A stretch of DNA of 64,000 nt, from positions 65,258,531 through 65,322,530 of the forward strand of contig CM061918.1 in assembly GCA_031002005.1 (NCBI GenBank). Reading direction: 5' to 3'. A model generated the notes under the pieces. The model was not told the origin of the DNA and did not search any database. It saw only the letters and a program-made list of their open reading frames with translations. Within the stretch, counting starts at the first letter, position 1. The number at the start of each line of letters is the position of its first letter. Both the position numbers and the translations under genes were made by a program. Of this stretch, positions 22,348 to 31,785 are shown piece by piece. The DNA is from Vandiemenella viatica (lineage: Eukaryota > Arthropoda > Insecta > Orthoptera > Morabidae).

Positions 22348-23394
22348 AAGCTACGACCACACCAAAAGGAACACAGAGGAACATCATGTTGATGTTGCTT
22401 GTTCCTGCAACTTGTTCCCTCATGTTACCCAATGTTTCTCAGTATTTTTCAATGTTTATGTCAACAGAAACAAAAGTTCCTTGAAGTTAACTGTTTCCAG
22501 AAGTAGCGGTAAAGATGAAAGGAAACAAAGGAACATTGGTAAACATTATCGTGTTTAAAATTGTTGTTAGTTTGGTGTGGACAGCTTGTTCCGTGTTGCT
22601 GTTTAACATCAGTTGACGAGTGAAAATTTAATATATTTAATTGAATTATATAGAAATGCAGAGTGTTTGTGGAATCCATGTGATTCAAACTATAAAGATC
22701 GGCTTAAGAAACACGATTCATGGGTGGTATTAAGAAAAGCAACTGGTGCAGATTCGAAATAAGTACATCAAAGATGTATATGAATCTCCAGTAGTTAGAA
22801 ATCTTAAAGTCAGCAGCAAATGTTCCTTTGGAGATATTGCGGCTCTGTAGTTTGTATTTTGTTTTCGAATAAACTGTTCAGTTTTAGAAAGTAGCCATTC
22901 TAAATCAGTGCTACTCATTCGAATACAGTTTTTGATGTGTCCATCCTCAATATGTCCTGATAACAGATAGTCTTTTTTTTTTAAAAAAAAAAAAAAAAAA
23001 AAGAGTCCATGAGGCGTTCAACTCCGTGTTGATTTCTCTCCAAAAGACTTGGTTTCATCCAGCATTTGCGATTTCTTTTTTTCTTTTGACTCAAAATAAT
23101 ATAAATTGCAGCAGCTGCTGATAAAACATCACTGTCGCACCATATCATCGTATACTAAATGAATTATAATTGTGACAAAGTTTTTATTTCGCACAGAAAA
23201 ATAAAGATTGTTGCTCTTGGTGTGGACAGGTAACAACCGTAAACAGTAACACAAGTAAACTGTTCCTAAATTAGGTTTTCTGGTGTGGACGGAATGTTTC
23301 TGAAAGTTGCGATCTGTTTCTGTTTCTAGAAACAGACCGCAACTGTTTAGCAACAAGAAGTTCCTCTTTGTTCCTCTGGTGTGGACGCGCCTTT
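22348..23394 (-). mobile_element. Degenerate PIF/Harbinger element
   Basis: The ends are related inverted repeats (AAAGCTACGACCACACCAAA on the left; AAAGGCGCGTCCACACCAGA reversed on the right) followed by subterminal GGAACA repeats. The 3-bp flanks are compatible with a decayed TWA duplication. On the minus strand 22918..22730 encodes a fragment typical of Harbinger transposases (KEHLLLTLRFLTTGDSYTSL, then MYLFRI). The catalytic region is deleted. A long T/A homopolymer hairpin is at 22972..23000. Confidence 0.72.
22730..22918 (-). pseudogene. Harbinger transposase N-terminal fragment
   Basis: The frame reads MSSTDLEWLLSKTEQFIRKQ, then NYRAAISPKEHLLLTLRFL and TGDSYTSLMYLF. This is the conserved N-terminal part of HARBI1-like transposases (usual form ISPxERLxVTLRFLATGDSYxSLxYLFR). 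It stops soon after, so the DDE catalytic domain is missing. Confidence 0.75.
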
Positions 23395-23580
23395 AGGTAG
23401 TTGGTTGGAAACATGTAACACATTGTGAATCGTCCACTAGCGTACAATATTAGTGACCATATTAGGGTATCAGATAGTCACAGCGCAATCCTCCTCTTAT
23501 GAAAAGGAACGCAGAGTTGTTTGTATGGCGTGTCTGTAATATTTCGTTTGAGCTGTATGAACAGGGTTCATATCAATGTA

Positions 23581-24226
23581 CAGGGTGATTATAATTAAAG
23601 TTTAAGTTTCAAAACGCTCTAAAAAACGAACCACTGATTAGAATGACGTCAAAATTGAACGGCGTATTATTGAAGAAAGGAGAAAGAACATGAATGCAAG
23701 ATGGCGCTCCTCCGCACATTGCAAATCGAGTGAAGCAGTTGTTGAGGCGGCATTTCGGAAATGCTAGAATTATCAGTCGTCATTTCCCTACAGCCTGGCC
23801 GACCCGATCACCTGATCTTAATCCGTGTGAATTCTGGCTGTGGGGTTATCTGAAAGATGTGTTCAGTACTCCGATTGCCAACGTAGCTGAATTGAAGACA
23901 CGCATTGCGCAACACATTCTGAACTTGACCCCGGTGACAGTTCGACCGGTTGTGGAACATGCTGTTTCCCGATTTAATCTTGTTGCACACAACAGTGGAC
24001 AGCGTATTGAACATGTTTTGCGCCAGTCTCGCGAAACTTAAAAAACGATTGGATGGATGATTTTTATGTGGTTTTAGGACAGTTAAAAACCGATTGCATG
24101 GATGCTTTTTTGGTTCATGTTCTTTCCCCCTTATTCAATAATATGCCGTTCAATTTTGACGTCATTCTAATCGGTGTTTCGTTTTTAGAGCGTTTTGAAA
24201 CTAAAACTTTAATTATAATCACCCTG
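23581..24226 (+). mobile_element. Tc1/mariner-type deletion derivative with ~110-bp TIRs
   Basis: The ends CAGGGTGATTATAATTAAAG are inverted on both sides; inverted similarity extends about 110 bp to TTGAACGGCRTATTATTGAA. TA flanks both ends (23579..23580, 24227..24228). The interior keeps only the C-terminal part of the transposase. It lies in the exon 1-2 intron. Confidence 0.85.
23694..24041 (+). pseudogene. Tc1/mariner-type transposase, C-terminal remnant
   Basis: 115 codons begin MQDGAPPHIANRVKQLL, holding the second catalytic Asp. WPTRSPDLNPCEFWLWGYLKD follows, where the third acidic residue is the Glu of PCEF (Asp in many relatives). The first catalytic Asp and the DNA-binding domain have been deleted, so this copy cannot be functional. 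The family is common in arthropods, often labelled Tc3-like or IS630-type. Confidence 0.8.
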
Positions 24227-24511
24227 TATACTAGGTATGACAAGTTTTAAATGATCCACGAACCAATGATACTGACATATTAATTACTTAGTTATAACAC
24301 TAACTTCGTGTGCAGTGTGCATAATTAATGAATAGGGTGGTTGCCATGCGGAATTGCGCTACAGATTGCTCATTTCCCTGAGTCGGCCCATGTTACTTGC
24401 TTCCTAGCTATTTCATTTTACAAGAAGCGTAAGGAATGCTGCCCTACAGCACAACCACTTCTGCTGATCAACTGAAGTGTATAATTGTAACGTGTCGACG
24501 TTTCGACCCAC

Positions 24512-24748
24512 CTGCTGTCGTTCTTCCTCGGCGATCTGCTGCTGCGCCTCCTCCTCCAGCTTGGTGAGTGCCTGGAGCAGGGCCCTGCGCAGCCCGGGGT
24601 CGATGTTGAGGGGCGGCAGGGGCCCCAAGTCGGGGGCAGAGGCGGGGGCGGAGGCGGGGGCAGTGTCGGGGGCAGCGTCGGGAGCAGGTGGCTCCTCGCA
24701 CTGTGTCCCGGCCAACCACACTGCCAGCACAACCAGCAGCGACAACCA
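24512..24748 (-). CDS. Secreted Gln/Pro-rich protein, visible exon 1 (signal peptide core)
   Basis: This is the first visible coding exon of a minus-strand split gene: 237 nt, 79 codons, phase 0 at both ends. The acceptor reads TTTGTCCGACAG|TGG and the donor CAG|GTGGGT. It opens with a hydrophobic stretch (WLSLLVVLAVWLAG, then TQC-EE), a typical signal-peptide core with likely cleavage after TQC, so the product is probably secreted. No in-frame ATG lies between the upstream stop and the acceptor, so the initiator Met and a few residues must come from an exon further right that I could not place. After the signal come an Ala/Pro/Asp repeat region and a more ordered segment (PPLNIDPGLRRALLQALTKL) leading into Glu/Gln-rich helix. 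The family is unrecognised. Next exon: 20730..20540, across a 3781-bp intron. Confidence 0.72.
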
Positions 24749-25219
24749 CTGTCGGACAAACAATAACCACTCTGGCGTGAAAAGTTTCAGGTCACAGGAA
24801 GCAACGCTGCCAGATATTCATGAAACATGGAATTTCGAGCAAAATTTAATTCTATCCAATACGTAGAAAAAATATTTTAGAAGATTTATCATTGCTGTGT
24901 CGAGGCAATGTAAACAGCCAAAGATGTGGAGCGTTCTTTCCACTCAAAAGTTGTAGTTCTTAACTGTACGAGACAATTATCAGACCGATTAACGTGGTCT
25001 AAACTTTACACTAGCACATCATTGGCTGCCCCTTGCGAATAAACAACGATTCCAGGGCAGGCGAATAATGAGGGTATGGTGGGTAGAAATACCCACCCAC
25101 GAAATTCGGGGTGGGTATTTTACCCATTCGGAATATAAGAGCGACCGAGCGTGCGATGTGCGTAGAGAGAAAGAACTGAGAGAGAGAGAGAGCAGACCAG
25201 CTGAGCATAGACTTGTAAA
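24749..25219. other. Upstream intron DNA with a TATA-bearing segment
   Basis: The 5' splice acceptor of exon 1 is at its left edge. At 25070..25150 there is a palindromic GTGGGTA/TACCCAC region followed by GAATATAAGAGCG and a GAGA run, like a promoter or LTR fragment; it ends at the Helitron insertion. I could not find the missing first exon here. Confidence 0.3.
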
Positions 25220-25982
25220 TCTATACTAATATTATAAATGCGAAAGTAACTCTGCCTGTCTATCTATTTGTTACGTTCCTTGGGATAAATGGCTACTCCA
25301 ATCGTGATGAAATGTGACAAGGAGATGCTATTTGACATTAGGATGGACTTGCAATACCATATTGTTTATAGATAAGAACATATTGTCATTAAATTATGAA
25401 AACTATCTGAACTGTGAAACACAAATGAATAGTATCTATATGTGTTTCTAATGAGTAGTGCTAGAGAGCAGTGGCTGCGTAGCGCAGTGGTAACGTACCT
25501 ACTTATGAAAACTCTCGTGTGGCTTCGGGTTCAAACATCACTGCGAGCAAATATTTTTATGAATTGTTTTTCATAGTCTGAGCCAAGTCTAGGATTTTGT
25601 AGTAAGGATACCATGTTCTGGCAAATCTTTGGTGATAGTGCCCTAAGTGTTTACTTTATTCAGGGTATACTGGTTCCACACGCAGTTTTTGTATGATCTA
25701 AACTAATAAAATTATATATGCGAAAGTAAGACTCCGTCTTTTTTTCCGTTTTGGTGACTATATATGTATACCGATATACCAAAATACTTAGTATCATTAG
25801 GAATGAAATAGGATACTTTTTTCCGATATGAATAAATGAGACAGGTTCGACGGTAGAATGGTATATCGATAGCGTTCTCGTCATATTATGCCGACATATC
25901 TTAGGTAACTTTTAGCTTTGTGTATCCAATTCTAGCAATCAAATCCTAAATCCACGCGTACGAAGTCACGGGTAACAGCTAG
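25220..25982 (+). mobile_element. Non-autonomous Helitron with tRNA-like insert
   Basis: It starts TCTATACTAATATTATAAA and ends ACGGGTAACAGCTAG, with A before and T after, the Helitron insertion signature (5' TC, 3' CTRR, inserted between A and T). The 5' sequence followed by GCGAAAGTAACTCTG is widespread in arthropod Helitrons. A second partial 5'-like segment begins near 25700 (AATAAAATTATATATGCGAAAG), suggesting a nested or tandem copy. A tRNA-like module is at 25472..25550. No Rep/helicase gene is present. Confidence 0.8.
25472..25550 (+). repeat. tRNA-like module inside the Helitron
   Basis: GGCTGCGTAGCGCAGTGGTA resembles the D-arm/A-box of a tRNA and CGGGTTCAAACATC resembles a B-box. 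Spacing and arms do not give a clean cloverleaf, so I read it as a SINE-like fragment and not a tRNA gene. Confidence 0.4.
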
Positions 25983-25983
25983 T

Positions 25984-26762
25984 TTGTAATACACTGACCA
26001 TCCCCTCATAACCCAGGGCACCAAGATAGACGATGGCGCCGCGACCATGGGCAGTCTAAGACCGTTTGCCGGTTAGACAGAATGGCCGTTGTTCTACCCC
26101 ATTTGGTATTATTTATACACTCTATCTCATGGTCTATTACAGTATGTATATCTACGGTACAAATACAGGCTTTCATTGTATGAAAATGCGCTGTTGGTAT
26201 ACGCATTATGCTGCGGTCACTATGAGGCTCAAGTTGCAATGCGACACCTATTTAAACCATTCATAGACAGAGAGAGGGTTAGCAGAAAAGGCATCTCTCT
26301 CGCTCTCACCCTGACTCATGACTTATCTAAGATCGACAATGTTGCAAGAAAAACTCAATAACATAGCAATATTACATTTATATATTAACCTCAGTGACGA
26401 ACTTGATTTGGAAAAATTGTTGAATCAGCTTATCTCCAAAAGTGCAAAGAGTAGTACAGTTTTTTTGAAGTCGAGAAATTTTCTTTATTGCTAAACGTGG
26501 GGAAAGGTTCCCTACGCCCAATCAGCCTGCTATCCAGTGAGTACCGTGGAGGAATCTCCGCAAAAAGGAAAAGAATGGCCGTAGCGTGGTGCTGAACCCA
26601 TCACATTGCTTCTAGTGTCGAAGGTTGTAATGGGAGTGCGGAGCTCTACCCATGTGAATCCTGCGGGAAGTTGGAGGAGCCGTTCGAAACCTGTGATCTT
26701 TACCTTTACAGTACACCATATGGTATCCAATGACTTTATTGTCAAGACCCTTGTTCGTATCT
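25984..26762. other. Noncoding DNA, unassigned
   Basis: No gene. The segment 26490-26740 is somewhat GC-rich and runs directly into the SINE at 26763; it may be part of an unrecognised repeat. Confidence 0.3.
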
Positions 26763-26917
26763 CCGGACAGGCATCCAGATTTCCATGATTTCCCCAAATC
26801 ACTCCAAGCGAACGCCGGGATGCTTCCTACAAAAGGCCATAGCCGAATTCTTTCCCGTTCTTCGTCCCCATCCTTTCCCGCCTCTAATGACCTCGACGTC
26901 AACGAGGCGTAAAGCCA
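26763..26917 (+). mobile_element. SINE family A, truncated copy
   Basis: It begins at the end of the tRNA-like head (CCGGACAGGCATCCAGATTT) and runs to CGTAAAGCCATC followed by poly-A. Confidence 0.75.
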
Positions 26918-28315
26918 TCATAAAAAAAATTGTCAAGGACCCTGGCGCAAAAATTAACACATTTCCTGCCGTTACTAGAATCACCGTCAGAAGGCTTCTT
27001 TTAGAAACTTCTTGAGATCAGCAGAGGTGTTCTACATCTACTTCTTCGTATATACTCTGCAATTCACAAAATTGTGGGTGGCAACAGTGTTCCATTAGAT
27101 ACTTCCTGTTTTTTTCCGAAAGGTACCACCTTGATGTCCATTTTCAGAGTTGTGATCAGCCGAAAGTCGTCGCGAAGGTGATTCGAGAGAACGGTAGCTT
27201 GGTAAGGACTAGACGAGTTGTTGGCAACACTTTACCTGTCACTTCATCTCTCTCAGAACAGACCCCGTCTCTCAAATAGACTCTTCCAGTTTGCTTAGGA
27301 ACGCGACGATTCAAGTGCAACATTGTCCGACATACGCTCATCGTATCTCGGACGTAAGAGTAATGAAGCTGCTTAGTGAAACCTGTCAAGACATGTCAGT
27401 AGATACTCTTATCCCTGCATCACATTACATGTAAAGTACGACTTCTGCGTTTGCAGGGACATACCATGAAGCTGTTAACTACGGATGGTATTTCCAACAT
27501 AAGCGTTTTCTGAATTAATGGAGGAGCAGTAAGAAAGAAATCGACGATGTAATGGATGTCATCATACAATCATTTTAATGTCTCTTTTTATCCTGTATTC
27601 TAAAAGTTTATACGCTTTGGAATAAGCTGTTTAAATTAATATGAACTTCATCATAACAGCAAAATTTCTCGAAGGTTATATGAGAAAAGTGGCATAGATA
27701 TATAACTATTCTTGTTCGTTATTTTCTTTACGAAGACATACAAATAAATTAAGTTCTTCCGAATTCTCTCATGGAATAATTAGCAGTTCAGGTGACCTAT
27801 TATCTTAAAAAATATTTGCAACTAAATCTTTATTATTATTATCCTTTCTCGCTGTCCAAACATGACAGCCCATTATAAGATACGAGGTAAGTATTATTAT
27901 ATATTCTGGCATGAAGATATTAATCAAGTCATGAAAACAATCTTTCCTAAAAAACAAAAAATATATCAAAATCCAGACCTTTTCTAATGAGATCTAAAAA
28001 TTTCCAAAAACAACAAAAATCCTTGACACTCCAATTTTTCTTAATGAGCTCTAGGTGCAATATAACAGGTCTTAGAGTTCTCGCGATATACATGAATCGC
28101 AGAACCTTACCAGACTATTGGTTTCAGAAAGGCGAAAAGCCATACCATCCCAGACCTTTGGAGAGAGCAGGTTCTAGGGTCGTCTCATTATAATTGCCAC
28201 CACAGTTTACACTCTATAGGATCGATCTTCTTAAAGTATTTATACTCTTTCGGGTCTTGGATTTCGATGCTAGTTAACTCGGAGAGTTTGTTAGTGGAAG
28301 TCAGTTTTGTCAACT
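26918..28315. other. AT-rich noncoding DNA, nothing recognised
   Basis: No element ends, coding frames or repeat matches were found. Confidence 0.4.
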
Positions 28316-28755
28316 GATAATTATGTAATTTAATTTAATTGCAATGGAGCACAGGCTCCGGTGGCAATTTCCCTACACACCCATCTTCCCCCTATCCTGC
28401 ACCTACCTACAATTGCCATCTACAAATTTTATCTTTAAATTCCTTCAAAGTTTTCGGTAAATTATTCATCATTTCTCTTGGTAACTCATTCCAATCCCTG
28501 ACACCCTTATCTAAAAAAGAGAATCTTCCCACACCCTTGTGCCTGAAATCGAGTGCCAGCTTGTGGTCATGGTCATCTTTTCCCTTCCATGCACTACTTT
28601 TCATACCTACTGCAATATCTTTCCATGCCTCATCACCAGTATATGCCATGTACACTCCCATGACCCTCCTCATCCTCCTCCTGTCTTGCAATGAATCCCA
28701 TTTCAGCTCCTTTATCATATCCGTCACTAATTGCATTCTGCAATAATTTCCAGAA
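28316..28755 (-). mobile_element. LINE family L, 5'-truncated copy 1
   Basis: On the minus strand about 110 codons are open: VTDMIKELKWDSLQDRRRM, then HDHKLALDFRHKGVGRFSFL and KGVRDWNELPREMMNNLP. This is the extreme C-terminal region found after the RT domain in LINE ORF2 proteins. It ends in a 3' UTR and an (AAATT)n tail near 28320. Five other copies are at 36247, 45525, 48255, 55672 and 57985. Confidence 0.8.
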
Positions 28756-28910
28756 TACTGATATGGAATTAACAACGAAAATAGAAAACTTTGTGTAGTT
28801 TCAAAGTGTCGTTTCAGAAAAGAATTGATAGTACTGAAAAGAACAGACAAATTGAAGACAGCTTTGCAGTTTAGAAGAGTAGGATCTTTGGGAAGGTCAT
28901 GAGGTGGCAA

Positions 28911-29590
28911 CTAACAACTGGTTTGGTACACAATTTTTGGGAGAATTGTTTACAACAGAAGCTGGTACCAAGCATTGAAGAGAAGCTATCAGCGAATCTG
29001 GTGAGCGAGCACTAAGGTTCCGCCCTACCATCCGGAGCGCCTGGTTTCGCTTTCGGTTTTCTATTGTCCCAGAAATATCTCCTGGTTTGTTCACGAAGGC
29101 GCAGTCCGACTTCGTTTCTATTCCTTGATTCTTTCAGTAATATCGACGCCTGCGGCGATCCCTGTGGCGCGAGTGATGTATAACGAGAGAAACGTTTCTC
29201 AGGTGTCAGTAGTAAAGTATTGGAAAGCAGCGAGTACTCGGGTCGATTTCTCCCGAGTCGTAAACCCGAGGCGCCGGCTGGGTCCCATACGATTCTCTCG
29301 CTATCAGACGTTTCCATAGCAGCAGTGGTCGCAACAACGAACCAAAATTGGCAGAAGGTACGTTGTAATGGTGTAACATCCACATGCATGATTTATACGT
29401 TCGTCTGCTATTCTATGGGAAATGCGATTTTAATGGAAGATTAGTTTAAATACTAATACAAGGCCAGTTTGGTAATCGTGTCTGCAACGCAGTGACGTCA
29501 TACGCTCTGCCCTCTTCTGCGGGCCAATAAACTCCAGAGATGTTTTTCTCTCTCCATCCATAGATAAAGCTGTTGCAACAACTTACAAAT
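28911..29590. other. GC-richer segment with an unassigned minus-strand ORF
   Basis: 29012..29389 minus is open for 125 codons; from an internal ATG about 100 codons read METSDSERIVWDPAGAS and later KESRNRNEVGLRLREQTRR. I recognise no family. Base composition is richer in GC and CpG than the surroundings. It could be an exon, an element fragment or chance. Confidence 0.25.
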
Positions 29591-29658
29591 GAACGTTACC
29601 TTTTTTGAAATAAATAACTCTCGGGTTTTCTGCCGGTTAATTGATTTATTTAATTCTT

Positions 29659-29703
29659 TTAACGACGTTTCGGCGACTGCCGTCGTTGCCTTCATCAGGT
29701 TAA
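29659..29703 (-). ncRNA. Candidate hammerhead ribozyme (pair 2, left arm)
   Basis: Minus strand: stem I UUAAC with GUUAA (5 bp), core CUGAUGA, stem II GGCAAC with GUCGCC (one A-C mismatch) around loop GACGGCA, core GAAAC, and cleavage triplet GUC directly before stem I. All conserved core bases are intact. Stem III is just AC/GU. This is the best core in the window. Confidence 0.6.
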
Positions 29704-29803
29704 CTCTTAAATACAAAGACAAGACTGTGATTGTGACGGACTCGCATGCATCGCCGACCAATCAAAGAGCAACGCGAAGCTTCCCTCGGCAACAGGCTAT
29801 TTA

Positions 29804-30103
29804 GGGGGCATCCATAAATTACGTGAGGTGAAATAGGGGGGGGGGGGTCCGGCGAAATCTCACCAGATCTCACCAAGGGGGAGGGGGGGTCTACGGAAAT
29901 CTCACCTGAGATTTTGCGAAAAAAAAAGGTCTACAGTTTGTGGCAAAGTCGATTTTAGGAGGGATTCTAGGGGGGGGTTCTCACGGACCAGATCTCACCA
30001 GAGAGGGCGGGGGGTCCGGCCAGATCTCACGAAATCTCACCAGGGGGGAGGGGGGGGGTCCAGAAATCCGGAAAAACACCTCACGTAATTTGTGGATGCC
30101 CCC
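29804..30103. mobile_element. GC-rich palindromic MITE 1 (300 bp)
   Basis: The ends GGGGGCATCCATAAATTACG and its near-perfect reverse complement are flanked by TTA on both sides (29801..29803, 30104..30106), a TWA-type 3-bp duplication as in Harbinger elements. The interior is G-run rich with repeated GGTGAGATCT-like units. Relatives are at 56241, 58064, 58515 and 59553. Confidence 0.78.
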
Positions 30104-30161
30104 TTATAGGAGCCAGGACTGGCCCGCGAGTCAGTCACAGTCTTGTCTTTGTATTTAAGAG

Positions 30162-30206
30162 TTAACCTGATGAAGGCAACGACGGCAGTTGCCAAAACGT
30201 CGTTAA
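30162..30206 (+). ncRNA. Candidate hammerhead ribozyme (pair 2, right arm)
   Basis: Plus strand: UUAAC (30162..30166), CUGAUGA (30167..30173), stem II GGCAAC (30175..30180) with GUUGCC (30188..30193), six perfect pairs, then AAAAC instead of GAAAC, GUC, and GUUAA (30202..30206). The G-to-A change in the core would be expected to abolish cleavage. Confidence 0.5.
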
Positions 30207-30230
30207 AAGAATTTAAAAAATCAATTTCTG

Positions 30231-30652
30231 TAATGGTTCAATATACTTTAAATTGCAAATCAACCACTAAGAAAAACACGTATTTCATTTAAATCGACTT
30301 ATTCATTATTCTTTTTGTTTATTTATATTCGTTCCATGTAGCTGTTTTAGTTACATTCTTTGTCCATAGATGTGACTGTAACAGAAGCGAAGAATGTATG
30401 TTACCTATTTATAAGCTTGTAGTGGTTCGATATTTTCTCCTTTAAATTAACATCTCAAACAAATCACAAAGAAAGCTATGTATTTCGTTTAAATCCGCAT
30501 TTTAATTATGAAGAGGATTGTGCAATGGATCGAGAAAGAGCCGAAATATGTGCAGCGTACATCATTACAAAATCAAGGTTATGGGCGTTATTTAATAAGA
30601 ACTCTATTTAATGTAATGTTGTTGTAGGCTATTTTTCCGCAGTTTCTCAGTT
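30231..30652. other. AT-rich noncoding DNA
   Basis: No gene or element end recognised between the palindromic element and the next TIR element. Confidence 0.4.
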
Positions 30653-30661
30653 AAGTAAATG

Positions 30662-31268
30662 GCAGTTCTATCATTACCGTGGTGCCAAAATCTGATGATG
30701 AATTCTTGCAGAACTCGACGAAATAAATCGAAAATAAAGAATAAAATTTTTTGATATCTCGCTTGGTTTTCGAGATATAGCATGTTAAAAATCAGCCATA
30801 GGTATAGTTCCTTCTGCTTTTTGATGTTTTTTCTTCTGGTCCAGGCCGTATTTCAACCTAACAACAATCACTAGGAAGAAAATAAAACACCTATAGTGCA
30901 TTTCCACCATGTAGATATGGTGGTTTTGGTGAAAAAAAATTTTTTGGTCCAGGCCGGATCTCACCCTAACCTCATCACTTTTGAGATACAATATCTCGAG
31001 AACTAAGCGAGATATCAAAAAATTTTATTCTTTATTTTCCATTTGTCTCATCGAGTTACGTAAGAATTCATCATCAAATTTGGATATAGCGAAATTTTTC
31101 TTCTGGTCCAGGCCGTATTACAACCTAACTACGTCAATTTTGAGATACGATATATCAAGAACCAAGCGAGATATCAAAAAATTTTATTCTTTATTTTCTA
31201 TTTGTTTTGTCGAGTTCTATAAGAATCAAACATCATATTGTGGCGCCACGGTAATGATAGAATCCCCA
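30662..31268. mobile_element. TIR element sharing the ~130-bp tandem units, 607 bp
   Basis: AAGTAAATG flanks both sides (30653..30661, 31269..31277). Inverted arms of about 110 bp start TCTATCATTACCGTGG. The arms and the centre are made of the same ATATCTCGAGAACTAAGCGAG units seen at 4240-4660 and 15045-15260, with the left arm inverted. Non-coding. Confidence 0.7.
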
Positions 31269-31317
31269 AGTAAATGATAAAATGAAGCCAATGCAATTGG
31301 TTTTGTATGCTTTAATG

Positions 31318-31358
31318 CCGTACGCGTATTACCTCTCATCGAGACATCATCAGCGACG
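31318..31358 (-). ncRNA. Hammerhead-like motif, decayed (pair 3, left arm)
   Basis: Minus strand: GUCG pairs with CGGC as stem I, CUGAUGA is intact and UCUC/GAGA gives stem II, but the GAAAC core is changed to UAAUAC. Probably inactive. Confidence 0.35.
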
Positions 31359-31718
31359 AATTGTTTACATTGGTGAACGAATGTAAGCTTTCTCGGTGAG
31401 TCATTTGCGTAAATCTTCTCGAGCTTTCCACCGGGACCGTCCTCGTGGACGCTTCCAAAAATCCGACACTTCGCCGGAAGCTGGAGCCAGAGGCAGGCTC
31501 CGAAACGTCGCCCTACATTGACGCGCTATCCCGGTGGAAAGCTCGAGACGATTTTACGTATTTGGTGTTCTCAGGCTTCCTGAGCACACATCTATCTTTT
31601 TCCTCAACGAATGTCATCGTTAAAATACCTAAGCAAAATGGCTTTAGCGGTAACATGCTTCGGGGGAATAGCAGAGATGTATGGTTACAAACCCTGATTA
31701 ACACCAATGTAAATAATT

Positions 31719-31760
31719 CATCGCTGATGATGCCTCGATGACAGCCGAAACGCGTACGGC
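31719..31760 (+). ncRNA. Hammerhead-like motif (pair 3, right arm)
   Basis: Plus strand: CUGAUGA (31724..31730) and CGAAAC (31746..31751) are intact, followed by GCGUA and CGGC. Stem II is poorly paired and stem I has one mismatch. The left arm keeps the features lost here, so the ancestral motif can be inferred only from both. Confidence 0.38.
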
Positions 31761-31785
31761 ATTAAAACATATAAAAACAGTTATC

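Larger units (their letters stand above)
29620..30230. mobile_element. Palindromic Penelope-like element 2 with paired hammerhead motifs, interrupted by a MITE
   Basis: Inverted arms of about 110-120 bp (near 29620..29745 and 30125..30230) share GTCTTTGTATTTAAGAGTTA and the hammerhead-like motif. The spacer is filled by a 300-bp GC-rich MITE at 29804..30103. No ORF. The structure matches the element at 9126..9529, but the sequence family differs. Confidence 0.58.
31290..31785. mobile_element. Palindromic Penelope-like element 3 with paired hammerhead-like motifs
   Basis: Outer inverted arms (about 31300..31372 and 31705..31780) share ATGCCGTACGCGT and CTGATGATG. An inner inverted pair shares CTCGAGCTTTCCACCGGGA (31418..31436 and reversed at 31530..31548). 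A third ribozyme-like stem with GAAACGTC is at 31483..31509. No coding capacity; same architecture as elements 1 and 2. Confidence 0.5.

Noticed and set aside
24418..24866. Other frames over exon 1 (Arg/Pro-rich or Ser-rich)
   Set aside because: They are shadows of the GC-rich Ala/Pro repeat; the frame with the signal-peptide core is the one with a matching acceptor, donor and phase.
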